NCBI RefSeq assembly: GCF_003337565.1
Contig: NZ_QPJL01000010.1
Span: 90,969 to 154,968 of the forward strand
Reading direction: 5' to 3'
Origin: Paracoccus lutimaris
GTDB taxonomy: Bacteria > Pseudomonadota > Alphaproteobacteria > Rhodobacterales > Rhodobacteraceae
Length of the DNA: 64,000 nt
Part shown: positions 1 to 8,370 of the stretch, piece by piece
Layout: every line of letters begins with the position of its first letter
How positions within the stretch are numbered: position 1 is the stretch's first letter
Program-made: the position numbers and the translations under genes
Notes under the pieces: generated by a model
Databases searched by the model: none
What the model was told of the DNA's origin: nothing
Seen by the model: only the letters and a program-made list of their open reading frames with translations

Positions 1-678
1 CAGCCTCTGTGCCGCATGGTCGATCCGGGGCTGGCGCGCGGCATGGCGGAATATTGCACCGGCTGGGCAATGCGGGCGCATCTGGGCATGGATGCCTATG
101 CGCAGGACGGGACATGGCGGCATGGCGCCGTGCCGCCGCTGGCCGCCAACCGCCGCATCACCATTCTGGGCATGGGCGAGCTGGGCCGCGCCTGTGCCAC
201 CGCCCTGACCGGCCTTGGTTTCGACGTCACCGGCTGGTCGCAATCGGGCCGTCCGGTCGCAGGCATCCCCACCCTGCCCGGCCCGGCGCTGCATCAGGCC
301 TTGGCACGGGCCGAAATCCTGATCTGCCTTTTGCCCGACACGGCCCAGACGCAAGATCTGCTGAATGCCGACACTCTGGCCCTGCTGCCCCCGGGCGCCA
401 CGATCATCAATGCCGGGCGCGGCACGCTGATCGATGAGACAGCGCTGATCGCGGCCCTGGACAAGGGCCGCCCCGCCCATGCGGTGCTGGATGTGTTCCG
501 CCATGAGCCCCTGCCCCCCGACCACCCCTTCTGGCGCCATCCCGGCGTCACCGTCACCCCCCATATCGCCGCCGAGACCCGGCCCACGACCGCAGCCCCG
601 GTCGCCGCCGAGAACCTGCGCCGCGCCATGCGGGGTGAGCCGCTGCTTTACCTTGTCGACCGCAGCCGCGGCTACTGA
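1..678 (+). CDS. ghrA: Glyoxylate/hydroxypyruvate reductase A, 5'-truncated by window edge
   Basis: This is an NAD(P)H-dependent D-2-hydroxyacid dehydrogenase that would reduce glyoxylate to glycolate and hydroxypyruvate to glycerate in the cytoplasm. The frame is open from base 1 (Q-P-L-C-R-M-V-D-P), so the gene continues upstream; the ATG at 16 is internal. The Rossmann motif GMGELGRACATALTGLG lies near 170-225. The conserved NAGRGTLID stretch carries the substrate-binding Arg, HEPLP supplies the Glu region, and TPHIAAET holds the catalytic His. The C-terminus is complete. Assignment to the GhrA branch rests on overall similarity, including the PLxRMVDxxLAxxMAEY-like segment at the start; another D-isomer dehydrogenase is less likely. 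Confidence 0.85.
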   Translation, partial: QPLCRMVDPGLARGMAEYCTGWAMRAHLGMDAYAQDGTWRHGAVPPLAANRRITILGMGELGRACATALTGLGFDVTGWSQSGRPVAGIPTLPGPALHQALARAEILICLLPDTAQTQDLLNADTLALLPPGATIINAGRGTLIDETALIAALDKGRPAHAVLDVFRHEPLPPDHPFWRHPGVTVTPHIAAETRPTTAAPVAAENLRRAMRGEPLLYLVDRSRGY

Positions 679-756
679 CCCCGCATAACTTGCGCAAGGC
701 GTCCATGCAGGGAATAATCGGCCCAAACGCGGCCCAGCCCCGATCGGAGTATTGAT

Positions 757-2178
757 ATGGCGATTACCCCTGTTCTTCTGGCTGGCGGCTCGGGGACGCG
801 GCTCTGGCCCGTCTCGCGCAAGAGCTTTCCCAAGCAATTCGCCCCCCTGATCGGCGAGGAAAGCCTGTTTCAGGCCTCGGCCCGGCGTCTCGCAGGGCCG
901 CGCTACGGCGCGCCCTTGGTGATGACCAATGCCGATTTCCGCTTCATCGTGGCCGAGCAGCTTGACCAGATCCAGATCGACCCCGAAGCGATCCTGATCG
1001 AGCCGGCAGGCCGCAACACCGCCCCCGCCATCCTTGCGGCCGCACTACTGGCGGCCGAGCGCGACCCCGATGCGGTGCTGCTGGTCGCGCCCTCGGATCA
1101 CGTCGTCCCCGATGCCGAGGGCTTTGGCCGCGCTGTCGATCTGGGCCTTTCGGCCGCAGAGGCGGGCCGCATCGTCACCTTCGGCATCACTCCGACACGG
1201 CCGGAAACCGGCTATGGTTATATGGAGGCCGAGGGCGAGGGTCAGGGGCCGCTGGTCCTGAAACGCTTTGTCGAAAAACCGAAAGCCGAGGATGCCGCGC
1301 GGATGATCGCGCAGGGCAATTACCTGTGGAATGGCGGCATCTTCCTGTTTGCCGCCCGCACCATGATCGAGGCCTTCAAGGCCCATGCCCCCGACTATCT
1401 GGCCCCCGTGCAGGCGGCGCTGACCGAGGCGCGGGCTGATCTGGGTTTCCTGCGCCTGGCGCCCGAGCCATGGGACCGCCTGCCCGACCTGTCGATCGAC
1501 TATGCCGTTCTGGAAGCGGCAAAGAACCTGTCGGTCGTGCGCTATTCCGGCCATTGGTCGGATCTGGGCGGCTGGGATGCCGTCTGGCGCGAAACCCAGA
1601 CCGACGCGCCAGCCGAGCGCGGCGCGGTGACGGATGCGCGCTCGACCGCCATCGATTGCGACAATGTGCTGCTGCGCTCGCAGGACGAGGGTATCGAGGT
1701 CGTCGGCATCGGCTTGCAGGACGTGATGGTCGTCGCCACCAATGACGCGGTGCTGGTCGCGGGCATGGACCGCGCGCAGGAGGTCCGCAGGGCGGTCAGC
1801 GCCCTCAAGGACAAGGGCGCGCGTCAGGCCGAGACCTTTCTGCGCGACCACCGCCCCTGGGGCTGGTTCGAGACCCTGGCTTTGGCAGACCGCTTTCAGG
1901 TCAAGCGCATCGTGGTGAACCCCGGCGCGGCGCTGTCGCTGCAATCGCATTTCCACCGCTCGGAGCACTGGATCGTGGTCTCGGGCACCGCCCGCGTGAC
2001 CGTCGATGAGACGGTGACGCTGGTGACGGAAAACCAGTCGATCTATGTGCCGCTGGGCGCTGTCCACCGCATGGAAAACCCCGGCAAGGTGCCGATGGTG
2101 CTGATCGAGGTGCAGACCGGGGTCTATCTGGGCGAGGATGACATCGTGCGCTACGAGGATGTCTATTCGCGCGGCTGA
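757..2178 (+). CDS. manC: Mannose-1-phosphate guanylyltransferase / mannose-6-phosphate isomerase (bifunctional)
   Basis: The 473-residue type II phosphomannose isomerase/GDP-mannose pyrophosphorylase makes GDP-mannose for exopolysaccharide or LPS sugars. The N-terminal nucleotidyltransferase domain has the signature GGSGTRLWP at residues 10-18 with Lys22/Lys26 following, and FVEKP near residue 170. The C-terminal cupin isomerase domain starts at HRPWGWFE (about residue 365) and contains the metal-binding QSHFHRSEHW. The length is normal for the AlgA/XanB/ManC fusion. A GGAG sits 8 bases before the ATG. No other sugar-nucleotide gene is adjacent, so its polymer cannot be inferred from the surroundings. 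Confidence 0.93.
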   Translation: MAITPVLLAGGSGTRLWPVSRKSFPKQFAPLIGEESLFQASARRLAGPRYGAPLVMTNADFRFIVAEQLDQIQIDPEAILIEPAGRNTAPAILAAALLAAERDPDAVLLVAPSDHVVPDAEGFGRAVDLGLSAAEAGRIVTFGITPTRPETGYGYMEAEGEGQGPLVLKRFVEKPKAEDAARMIAQGNYLWNGGIFLFAARTMIEAFKAHAPDYLAPVQAALTEARADLGFLRLAPEPWDRLPDLSIDYAVLEAAKNLSVVRYSGHWSDLGGWDAVWRETQTDAPAERGAVTDARSTAIDCDNVLLRSQDEGIEVVGIGLQDVMVVATNDAVLVAGMDRAQEVRRAVSALKDKGARQAETFLRDHRPWGWFETLALADRFQVKRIVVNPGAALSLQSHFHRSEHWIVVSGTARVTVDETVTLVTENQSIYVPLGAVHRMENPGKVPMVLIEVQTGVYLGEDDIVRYEDVYSRG

Positions 2179-2285
2179 CCCCCGCGTCTGCCCTTTTCCT
2201 CGCGGCTTTGTGCAAGCTTGTTTCTTGCGCGCCCGTCCATGGCTGCTTAGTCATTCCTGACCATAAGCGGCCATAAGGTGCTGAT

Positions 2286-3257
2286 ATGAAATACCTGATC
2301 CCCGCCGCGCTGGCGCTGCTGGCGACATCGGCACAGGCTCAGGATCTGGTCGTGCAGCTTCGCGGGCCGGATCTGGCCGCGAATGCCGGCTATCTTCTGG
2401 CCGAGGCGCGGGGGCTTTACGCGCGGTCGGGGATCACGGTGACCTTGCTGCCCGCATCCGACGCGCCGGCCTTTGAGTCGCTCGCGCGGGGGCAGGCGGC
2501 GCTCAGCGTCGAATGGATGCCCACGGCACTGGTCGCGCGGGAAAACGGCTTGCCGGTGGTCAATATCGGTCAGGTCTTTGCCCGCCCCTCGTTGCGGCTG
2601 GCTTGCCGCGCGGATGCTGGCGTCACCGATGCCAGCCAGTTGCGCGGCAAGAGCGTGGCGAACTGGTTCTCCGGCGCCGAGTTTCCGCTGGCCGGCTGGC
2701 TGAACCGGGCGCAGGTTCCAGCGGATGCGATAACGCTGGTCCCGCAGGGCGACGGCGCCGAAATGCTGCGCCAGAAACAGGCCGATTGCGTCAGCGCCCG
2801 CAGCTTTGCCGTCGCGGGGCTTGAGGGCGCGACCCTGCTTGATCCCGCGACCCTGAACGCGGCGACCCTCGAGGACGGGATATACGCGCTGGATGGGGCG
2901 CTGACCGATCCGGCGATGCAGGAGCGCATGGCGCATTTCCTGCGCGCCAGCATGGAGGGCTGGCGCGCCGCCGCCGCCGATCCCGAAGGCACGGCCCGGC
3001 TGCTCATTGGCCCCGATCCCGACCCGGGCGCCCTGCAACGCCTGAGTGCTGCGCTGAGCGGCATCCCGGCCATCCTTGCCTCGGGCGCGCTCGAGGACGC
3101 GGCCTATCGCCGCACCGTCGAGACCCTGCGGGCGGGCGGCGCGGCGGCCGTGCTGAAACACGACCCCGAAAACGCCTTTACCCATGAGATCAGCGACATG
3201 GCCATGGCTGCAGCGCCGGGAACCGACGCGACGGCAGCCGCAAGGCCCCGGCCCTGA
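2286..3257 (+). CDS. NMT1/THI5-like ABC transporter substrate-binding protein
   Basis: A 323-residue secreted protein with a clear Sec signal peptide (M-K-Y-L, hydrophobic core, cleavage after A-Q-A near residue 19). The mature part resembles the NMT1/THI5/SsuA periplasmic binding family (NitT/TauT class): an opening V-V-Q-L-R, then the GYLLAEARGLYARSGI region and repeated Leu/Ala-rich lobes. Such proteins deliver nitrate, alkanesulfonates or pyrimidine precursors to an inner-membrane importer. No permease or ATPase gene is next to it, so substrate and partner are unknown. The SD is AAGGTG 6 bases before the ATG. The closest paralogues may be annotated as thiamine-precursor binding proteins; that is an inference. 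Confidence 0.72.
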   Translation: MKYLIPAALALLATSAQAQDLVVQLRGPDLAANAGYLLAEARGLYARSGITVTLLPASDAPAFESLARGQAALSVEWMPTALVARENGLPVVNIGQVFARPSLRLACRADAGVTDASQLRGKSVANWFSGAEFPLAGWLNRAQVPADAITLVPQGDGAEMLRQKQADCVSARSFAVAGLEGATLLDPATLNAATLEDGIYALDGALTDPAMQERMAHFLRASMEGWRAAAADPEGTARLLIGPDPDPGALQRLSAALSGIPAILASGALEDAAYRRTVETLRAGGAAAVLKHDPENAFTHEISDMAMAAAPGTDATAAARPRP

Positions 3258-3309
3258 ACCCCGGCGCTTGCCCCTTGCCCCGACACGCGACCGCGGGCAT
3301 GAAGGCGCC

Positions 3310-3927
3310 ATGTCACAGACCGAAACCGCCGAAAAACCGACCCGCCACAGCCTGATCGAGGACGCGCAGGGCATTGCCTATGGCAGCTTCATGGCCGCCG
3401 TGGGGGTGCAGCTGCTGACCCATCTGGGCTTTGTCACCGGCCAGACCGCCGGGCTGGCGATCCTGATCTCCTATGCCACGGGCTGGGGCTTCGGTCCGGT
3501 GTTTTTCGCCGTGAACCTGCCCTTTTACTGGCTGGGCTACAAGCGGCTGGGGCTGGCCTTCATGCTGAAATCGCTGATCGCCGTCACCCTGCTGTCGGTG
3601 CTGGTCGGCATCCTGCCCAAGGGGCTGGAATTCGGCCATGTGCATCCGCTGGTCGGCGCGATCCTTGTCGGTTTCCTGACCGGCTCGGCGCTGCTGGCGC
3701 TGTTCCGGCATGGCGCCTCGCTGGGCGGGATCGGGATCGTGGCGCTCTATCTGCAGGACAGGACCGGGTTTCGCGCCGGCTGGACGCAGATGATCTTTGA
3801 CGCGGCGCTGTTTGCCTGCGCGCTCATGCTGCGCGACTGGCAGACCGTGGCCTGGTCATTCCTGGGCGCGCTGGTGCTGAACCTGGTGATCGCCATCAAC
3901 CACCGGCGCGACCGTTACATCGTGTAA
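3310..3927 (+). CDS. YitT-family membrane protein
   Basis: A 205-residue multi-pass membrane protein of the YitT/DUF161 family, function unknown. The chosen start is the ATG at 3310 (M-S-Q-T-E-T-A-E-K-P). A longer in-frame reading back to 3184 overlaps the previous gene and lacks family similarity. About five hydrophobic helices are visible, including the glycine-rich segment near GHASLGGIGIVALYL-type sequence (HGASLGGIGI at about residue 138), which is typical of the family. It follows the binding-protein gene by 52 bases on the same strand and converges on the ArsC-family gene. Confidence 0.82.
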   Translation: MSQTETAEKPTRHSLIEDAQGIAYGSFMAAVGVQLLTHLGFVTGQTAGLAILISYATGWGFGPVFFAVNLPFYWLGYKRLGLAFMLKSLIAVTLLSVLVGILPKGLEFGHVHPLVGAILVGFLTGSALLALFRHGASLGGIGIVALYLQDRTGFRAGWTQMIFDAALFACALMLRDWQTVAWSFLGALVLNLVIAINHRRDRYIV

Positions 3928-3940
3928 GGCGGCGCGGCCC

Positions 3941-4285
3941 TCAGGCCGCCACCCCCAGCGCGCGTTTGACATTCGCGGTCCAGCCCAGCAGGCGCTTTTC
4001 GCCCTCAAGGATCGCCGGGCGCTTCATCAGAGAGGGCTTCGCGCTGAGCATCTGCAGAGGCGTGCCCGCGCGTTCCGCCTCGGACATGGCGCGCCATGTC
4101 AGGCTGGCGCGGTTGACCAGCTTCTCGCCGAATTCCGCGATCATGGGCTGCCATTCCGCATCCGACAGCGGGGCTTTCGCCACGTCCCGGAACTCGACCT
4201 GCCAGCCCGCCGCCTCAAGCTCGGCCTGCGCCTTCTGGCAGGTCGAACAATGGCCAAGGCCATACATCTGCAATTGCCCCGCCAT
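3941..4285 (-). CDS. ArsC/Spx-family thioredoxin-fold protein
   Basis: A 114-residue member of the ArsC/Spx/YffB family of glutaredoxin-like proteins. The N-terminal strand is followed by the CX2C-type motif CSTC (residues 13-16) and then K-A-Q-A. The family core continues through the NRASLTWRAM region and the S-L-M-K-R-P-A-I-L motif that forms the cis-Pro loop (RPAIL). It lacks the surroundings of an arsenate-resistance operon, so a redox or regulatory role is as likely as arsenate reduction. Its ATG overlaps the stop codon of the upstream 24-residue lipoprotein gene by one base (TGATG), which suggests translational coupling. Confidence 0.8.
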   Translation of the reverse strand: MAGQLQMYGLGHCSTCQKAQAELEAAGWQVEFRDVAKAPLSDAEWQPMIAEFGEKLVNRASLTWRAMSEAERAGTPLQMLSAKPSLMKRPAILEGEKRLLGWTANVKRALGVAA

Positions 4286-4359
4286 CAGATGATCGGCACC
4301 AACGGCACGTTGCAGGCGGCCAGCGCCAGCAATGCGGCAAGAGAGAGGATCAGTTTCAA
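4285..4359 (-). CDS. 24-residue lipoprotein, translationally coupled to the ArsC-family gene
   Basis: A very short reading frame starting at a TTG (4357-4359) preceded by a strong Shine-Dalgarno AAAGGAG about 6 bases upstream. The product starts M-K-L-I-L-S-L-A-A-L and has the lipobox LALAAC with Cys16, leaving a mature lipopeptide of nine residues (C-N-V-P-L-V-P-I-I). This architecture recalls entericidin-like peptides, but that comparison is by shape only. The stop TGA shares its last base with the ATG of the ArsC-family gene. It could be a real peptide or a leader that controls translation of that gene. The SD, lipobox and overlap together support translation. Confidence 0.62.
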   Translation of the reverse strand: MKLILSLAALLALAACNVPLVPII

Positions 4360-4413
4360 TTCAGGCTCCTTTCGGTCAGAGGTCACCTTTATGCGCCGTC
4401 GGGTCGGGCAAGG

Positions 4414-5709
4414 CTAGGGGTGGCCGTCATGCAGCCGCGCCTTGATCCGGCGCATCGCCAGCCAGACGCCAGCGATGACGATGGGCGTCAGTCCGGCGAC
4501 CAGAACCGCCTTGTCGATCCCCAGCGCGCTGGCCAGCGGATATAGCGCATAGCCCGCCAGACCGACGGCGTAATAACTGATCGCCACCACCGACAGCCCC
4601 TCGACCGTATGTTGCAGCCGCAGTTGCAGGTCGGCGCGCTTGTCCATGCGCTGCATCAGCTCCTGGTTCTGGGCACTGCGCTGGACATCGACGCGGGTTC
4701 GCAGCAGATCGCCCGCGCGCTCGCTGCGATCCAGCATGGTCGCAAGCCGCTTTTCGGCCGATTTCGCCGTCCGCATCGCCGGCAGATAGCGCCGGGTCAT
4801 GAACTCGGTCAGCATCTGCCCGCGCAGAAAGCGGCTTTCCCGAAGCGCGGTGACGCGGTCGCGCACGATGGCCTCATAGGCGGCGGTCGCGCCAAAGCGG
4901 AAGGCGTGCTGGGTCGCAGCACTTTCCAGCTGGGCGGAAACCGCAAGCAGCTCATGCAGCACCGCGTCTGCCGGCCGTGCCTCGTCGGTCATGCCCTGCA
5001 CGATGTCGTTGAGCTGCGGCTCAAGCGCGTTCAGCTGTTCCGAGACGATGCGGGCGCGGCCATAGCCCAGCATGGACATGGCACGATAGGTCTCAAGCTC
5101 CAGCAGGCGCTGGACGATGCGGCCGATGCGGCCGGAATCGGTGCCGCGCTTGACGAAGACGGCAAAGCGCATCCAGCCCTCGGGGTCGATGCGGAAATCG
5201 CCCGCGACCACGGCGGCCTCCTCCAGCACCCAGACCGAGGTCAGGCTGTCCGAGGCGAACCAGTCTGAAAGCCGCGGCATGATCTCGGCCGGGTCGTCGG
5301 GCAGGAAATCGACCTGGATCATCACCGCCGCAACCCGCTTGCCATGCGACTGGCGCTGCCAGTCATCGGCGAAAATTGCCCCCGCCGAAGGGTCAAAGGG
5401 CCGGGGCGGCAGGCCGGGCATGAAGGCCGCATAGGTCACGAATTCGGTATGGCTTTCCCAGCGCAGCTGATAGCGGCCAAGCTGGGCGGCATGGTGGCCG
5501 ACGCTGGGATCGGGTCGCGCGGCGCCGTGGCGGACGCACAGCTCGGCCAGATGCTCGACATCCTTGGCGCGGTCGCGATTGGCCGCGTCGCCGCGCTCTT
5601 TCAGCGCCAGATAGACGGCCGTGCACGGCGCCTCGAGCTGGGGCGAGGGCCGGGCATGCAGTTCGTTGACCAGCGCATAGCGCTGCGGATGTTCGTTCTG
5701 GTCGTTCAT
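4414..5709 (-). CDS. DUF3422-family membrane-anchored protein
   Basis: A 431-residue protein of the DUF3422 (COG4949) family, function unknown and common in Alphaproteobacteria. The start is the ATG at 5709 (M-N-D-Q-N-E-H-P-Q-R-Y); the frame is open further upstream but without family sequence. The N-terminal motif Y-A-L-V-N-E-L-H-A-R-P-S is diagnostic. The middle is helical with coiled-coil character (RSERAGDLLRTRVDVQ region). Two hydrophobic C-terminal helices (near residues 370-420) anchor it in the membrane, with a basic tail. It reads divergently from the L,D-transpeptidase gene. Confidence 0.85.
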   Translation of the reverse strand: MNDQNEHPQRYALVNELHARPSPQLEAPCTAVYLALKERGDAANRDRAKDVEHLAELCVRHGAARPDPSVGHHAAQLGRYQLRWESHTEFVTYAAFMPGLPPRPFDPSAGAIFADDWQRQSHGKRVAAVMIQVDFLPDDPAEIMPRLSDWFASDSLTSVWVLEEAAVVAGDFRIDPEGWMRFAVFVKRGTDSGRIGRIVQRLLELETYRAMSMLGYGRARIVSEQLNALEPQLNDIVQGMTDEARPADAVLHELLAVSAQLESAATQHAFRFGATAAYEAIVRDRVTALRESRFLRGQMLTEFMTRRYLPAMRTAKSAEKRLATMLDRSERAGDLLRTRVDVQRSAQNQELMQRMDKRADLQLRLQHTVEGLSVVAISYYAVGLAGYALYPLASALGIDKAVLVAGLTPIVIAGVWLAMRRIKARLHDGHP

Positions 5710-5894
5710 GGCCGAATGATTAGCTCCTGCCCCGATCGTCCCGCAACTGCAAATACCGGAAACTGCGCGCTGTTTGCGCAACCGGCGCCGGGCGTGCCTC
5801 CGGCGCATCAGACATTCGTGAAGGGGGGCCGCATTGCCCGCCCGACCGACAGCGGGCAGAATGGCGCAAAAGCACATGGCAAGGGGCAGAACGG

Positions 5895-6401
5895 ATGACT
5901 TGGCTGGGACGGATCATTGCCATCGGGCTGTTGCTGGGATTGGCGGCCTGCGCGCCCAGCAAGTTCAAAAGCTATTCCGGGCCTCAGGTCACGCAGATCG
6001 TGGTCAACAAGGGCGCCCGCCAGATGCTGCTTTTGCACGGCAACACCGTGCTGAAGGCCTATCGCATCGGTCTGGGCAACGAACCCGTCGGCCACAAGCA
6101 GTTCGAGGGCGACGGCAAGACGCCCGAAGGGCTGTATTACATCGACCGCCGCAACCCCGAAAGCCGCTATCACCTGTCCATCGGTGTCTCCTATCCGAAC
6201 CCGCAGGATTCGGCGCTGGCCGCATCGATGGGCCGCAGCGCCGGCAGCGACATCTTCATTCATGGCCAGGGCCCCGAGGGGCGCGTGCAGTCAAAGCAGA
6301 AGCTGGACTGGACCGCCGGCTGCATCGCCGTCACCGATGCCGAGGCCGAAGAGGTCTATGCCATGGTCCGGGACGGCACGCCGATTCTGATCGAGCCCTG
6401 A
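5895..6401 (+). CDS. L,D-transpeptidase (YkuD-fold) lipoprotein
   Basis: A 168-residue envelope enzyme that would form or exchange 3-3 peptidoglycan cross-links or attach proteins to peptidoglycan. The signal peptide ends in the lipobox LGLAAC (Cys19), so it is a lipoprotein. The catalytic region has FIHGQGPEG (the conserved His-Gly) followed by DWTAGCIAV, matching the family S/T-x-G-C active-site Cys. A strong SD AAGGGGC lies 5-6 bases before the ATG. It is shorter than ErfK/YbiS-type enzymes and lacks LysM repeats. Confidence 0.86.
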   Translation: MTWLGRIIAIGLLLGLAACAPSKFKSYSGPQVTQIVVNKGARQMLLLHGNTVLKAYRIGLGNEPVGHKQFEGDGKTPEGLYYIDRRNPESRYHLSIGVSYPNPQDSALAASMGRSAGSDIFIHGQGPEGRVQSKQKLDWTAGCIAVTDAEAEEVYAMVRDGTPILIEP

Positions 6402-6562
6402 TTCCCCCTGCAAAAGCCGGCATTTTCTGCCGGTAACGCCACGGCATCCGGCTTGAATCCGACCAACTTCGCGGGGCCGGCGGGGCAGACCTGTTCAAAA
6501 TGGCATATGTAAATAAAGCGCGTTCGGGACTAAAAATCTGACTAATTCTGGTAACTTCCCGA

Positions 6563-6844
6563 GTGCATTGGCCCATGTATCTGCCGCCCATCATCAGCGA
6601 TGCGCAGATCGATTCGATCGAGACCGAGGGCTATGTTCCGGGTTCGATAGAGAGCGTTCTTCGTTTTGGACCGCATTCGCGCTGGCGCGGCGGGGCCATC
6701 GTCGAAAGCTCGGCCAAACGCTCGCATGCCATGGCGACACGCTGCGCGCTGCTGATCCCGCGCAAGGGCAAGCGCGTGCGCATGCTGGCCCTGCATCCCG
6801 AACTGCCGACCGAAGTGATCAAATTCATGCTGAACGCGATCTGA
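6563..6844 (+). CDS. Conserved-looking hypothetical protein
   Basis: An uncharacterised 93-residue protein. The frame opens at a GTG (6563); the ATG at 6575 (M-Y-L-P-P-I-I-S) is an alternative. Neither has a recognisable SD, so the start is unsure. The product is mixed in composition with a basic central part (A-K-R-S-H-A-M-A and P-R-K-G-K-R-V-R), has no signal peptide or membrane segment and belongs to no family I recognise. It lies alone between a weak hairpin (6414-6436) and a strong bidirectional terminator. Codon use looks like that of its neighbours, which favours a real gene. Confidence 0.5.
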   Translation: MHWPMYLPPIISDAQIDSIETEGYVPGSIESVLRFGPHSRWRGGAIVESSAKRSHAMATRCALLIPRKGKRVRMLALHPELPTEVIKFMLNAI

Positions 6845-6874
6845 ACGCGGCGCGGCATGCTGCGCACAAATGTA

Positions 6875-6900
6875 AAAGGCGGGCCAGATGGCCCGCCTTT
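6875..6900. terminator. Bidirectional intrinsic terminator
   Basis: An 11-bp perfect stem (AAAGGCGGGCC / GGCCCGCCTTT) closes a 4-base loop. A/T runs flank both sides, so it can end the plus-strand orphan gene and the minus-strand pntAB transcript. Confidence 0.85.
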
Positions 6901-6920
6901 CGCATTCCCGCCCTGCCCGA

Positions 6921-8360
6921 TCAGTCGATCATCGGCAGCAGCGCGTCGATGGATTTCTTGGCATCGCCATAGAACATGCGGGTGTTTTCCTTGTAAAACA
7001 GCGGGTTCTCGATCCCGGAATAGCCGGTGCCCTGCCCGCGTTTCGACACGAAGACCTGCTTTGCCTTCCAGACCTCGAGCACCGGCATGCCGGCGATGGG
7101 GCTGTTCGGGTCCTCTTGCGCGGCCGGGTTCACGATGTCGTTCGAGCCGATGACAATGGCCACGTCGGTATTCGGGAAGTCCTCGTTGATCTCGTCCATT
7201 TCCAGAACGATGTCATAGGGGACCTTTGCCTCGGCCAGAAGCACGTTCATATGGCCCGGCAGACGGCCCGCGACCGGGTGGATCGCAAAGCGCACATTCT
7301 TGCCCTTGGCGCGCAGCTTGCGGGTCAGTTCGGAAACCGACTGCTGGGCCTGCGCCACCGCCATGCCATAGCCCGGAACGATGATGATCTCATCGGCATC
7401 GTTCAGCGCCGCGGCCACGCTTTCGGCATCGATGGCGATCTGTTCGCCCTCGATGGCCATGGCCGGACCCGCCTCGCCGCCGAAGCCGCCAAGGATGACC
7501 GACACGAAATTGCGGTTCATCGCCTTGCACATGATATAGCTCAGGATCGCACCGGAGGAGCCGACCAGCGCACCGACCACGATCAGCAGGTCATTGCCCA
7601 GCGTGAAGCCGATGGCTGCAGCCGCCCAGCCCGAATAGCTGTTCAGCATCGAGACGACGACCGGCATGTCGGCGCCGCCAATGCCCATGATCAGGTGATA
7701 GCCGATGAAGAACGCGGCCAGCGTGATGATCGTCAGCCACAGGACCGGCGCACCGGTGGTGGCATAAAGGATCACCGCCAGCAGCGACAGCGCCGCCGCG
7801 CCGGCGTTAAGCATGTGCCCGCCGGGCAGTTTCTTCGGCTTGCCGTCGATCTTGCCCGCAAGCTTGCCAAAGGCCACGATCGAGCCGGTAAAGGTGACCG
7901 CACCGATGAAGATCCCCAGCGCCACCTCGACCTTGAGCATGGCGATTTCCGAGGGGGTCTTATGGGCCAGAACGGCGGCAAAGCCGTGGAATTCGGCCGC
8001 GGCATCGGCGGCCTTGGCGCGCAGCACGCGCGACAGCTCGAACTGGGCGTTGAAGCCGATCAGCACCGCGGCAAGGCCGACAAGGCTGTGCATGGCCGCG
8101 ACCAGTTGCGGCATCTCGGTCATCTGGACGCGGTTGGCGACAACCCAGCCCGCCGCGCCGCCGATGGCCAGCATGATCAGCGTGATGCCCCAATTGCCAT
8201 AGCCCGGCCCGATCAGCGTGGCGACGACGGCCAAGGCCATGGCGGCGATGCCATACCAGACCGCGCGCTTGGCGCTTTCCTGCCCCGAAAGCCCGCCCAA
8301 GGACAGGATGAACAGGACAGCGGCGACCACATAAGCGGCAGTGGTGAATCCGTATTCCAT
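6921..8360 (-). CDS. pntB: NAD(P) transhydrogenase subunit beta
   Basis: A 479-residue inner-membrane subunit of the proton-translocating (Re/Si-specific) transhydrogenase, which uses the proton gradient to reduce NADP+ with NADH. The first 260 residues are a bundle of hydrophobic helices. The C-terminal soluble domain dIII binds NADP(H), with [12 protein letters not shown] as the dinucleotide fingerprint and the conserved [21 protein letters not shown] region. The second of two adjacent ATGs (8360) is chosen because GGAGG is then at proper spacing. It lies 10 bases downstream of pntA, in an operon. Confidence 0.95.
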   Translation of the reverse strand: MEYGFTTAAYVVAAVLFILSLGGLSGQESAKRAVWYGIAAMALAVVATLIGPGYGNWGITLIMLAIGGAAGWVVANRVQMTEMPQLVAAMHSLVGLAAVLIGFNAQFELSRVLRAKAADAAAEFHGFAAVLAHKTPSEIAMLKVEVALGIFIGAVTFTGSIVAFGKLAGKIDGKPKKLPGGHMLNAGAAALSLLAVILYATTGAPVLWLTIITLAAFFIGYHLIMGIGGADMPVVVSMLNSYSGWAAAAIGFTLGNDLLIVVGALVGSSGAILSYIMCKAMNRNFVSVILGGFGGEAGPAMAIEGEQIAIDAESVAAALNDADEIIIVPGYGMAVAQAQQSVSELTRKLRAKGKNVRFAIHPVAGRLPGHMNVLLAEAKVPYDIVLEMDEINEDFPNTDVAIVIGSNDIVNPAAQEDPNSPIAGMPVLEVWKAKQVFVSKRGQGTGYSGIENPLFYKENTRMFYGDAKKSIDALLPMID

Positions 8361-8370
8361 CATCCCCTCC

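Noticed and set aside
1045..2067. Long minus-strand frame of 340 codons
   Set aside because: It lies fully inside manC, whose two domains and motifs are clear; GC-rich codon bias opens the opposite strand.
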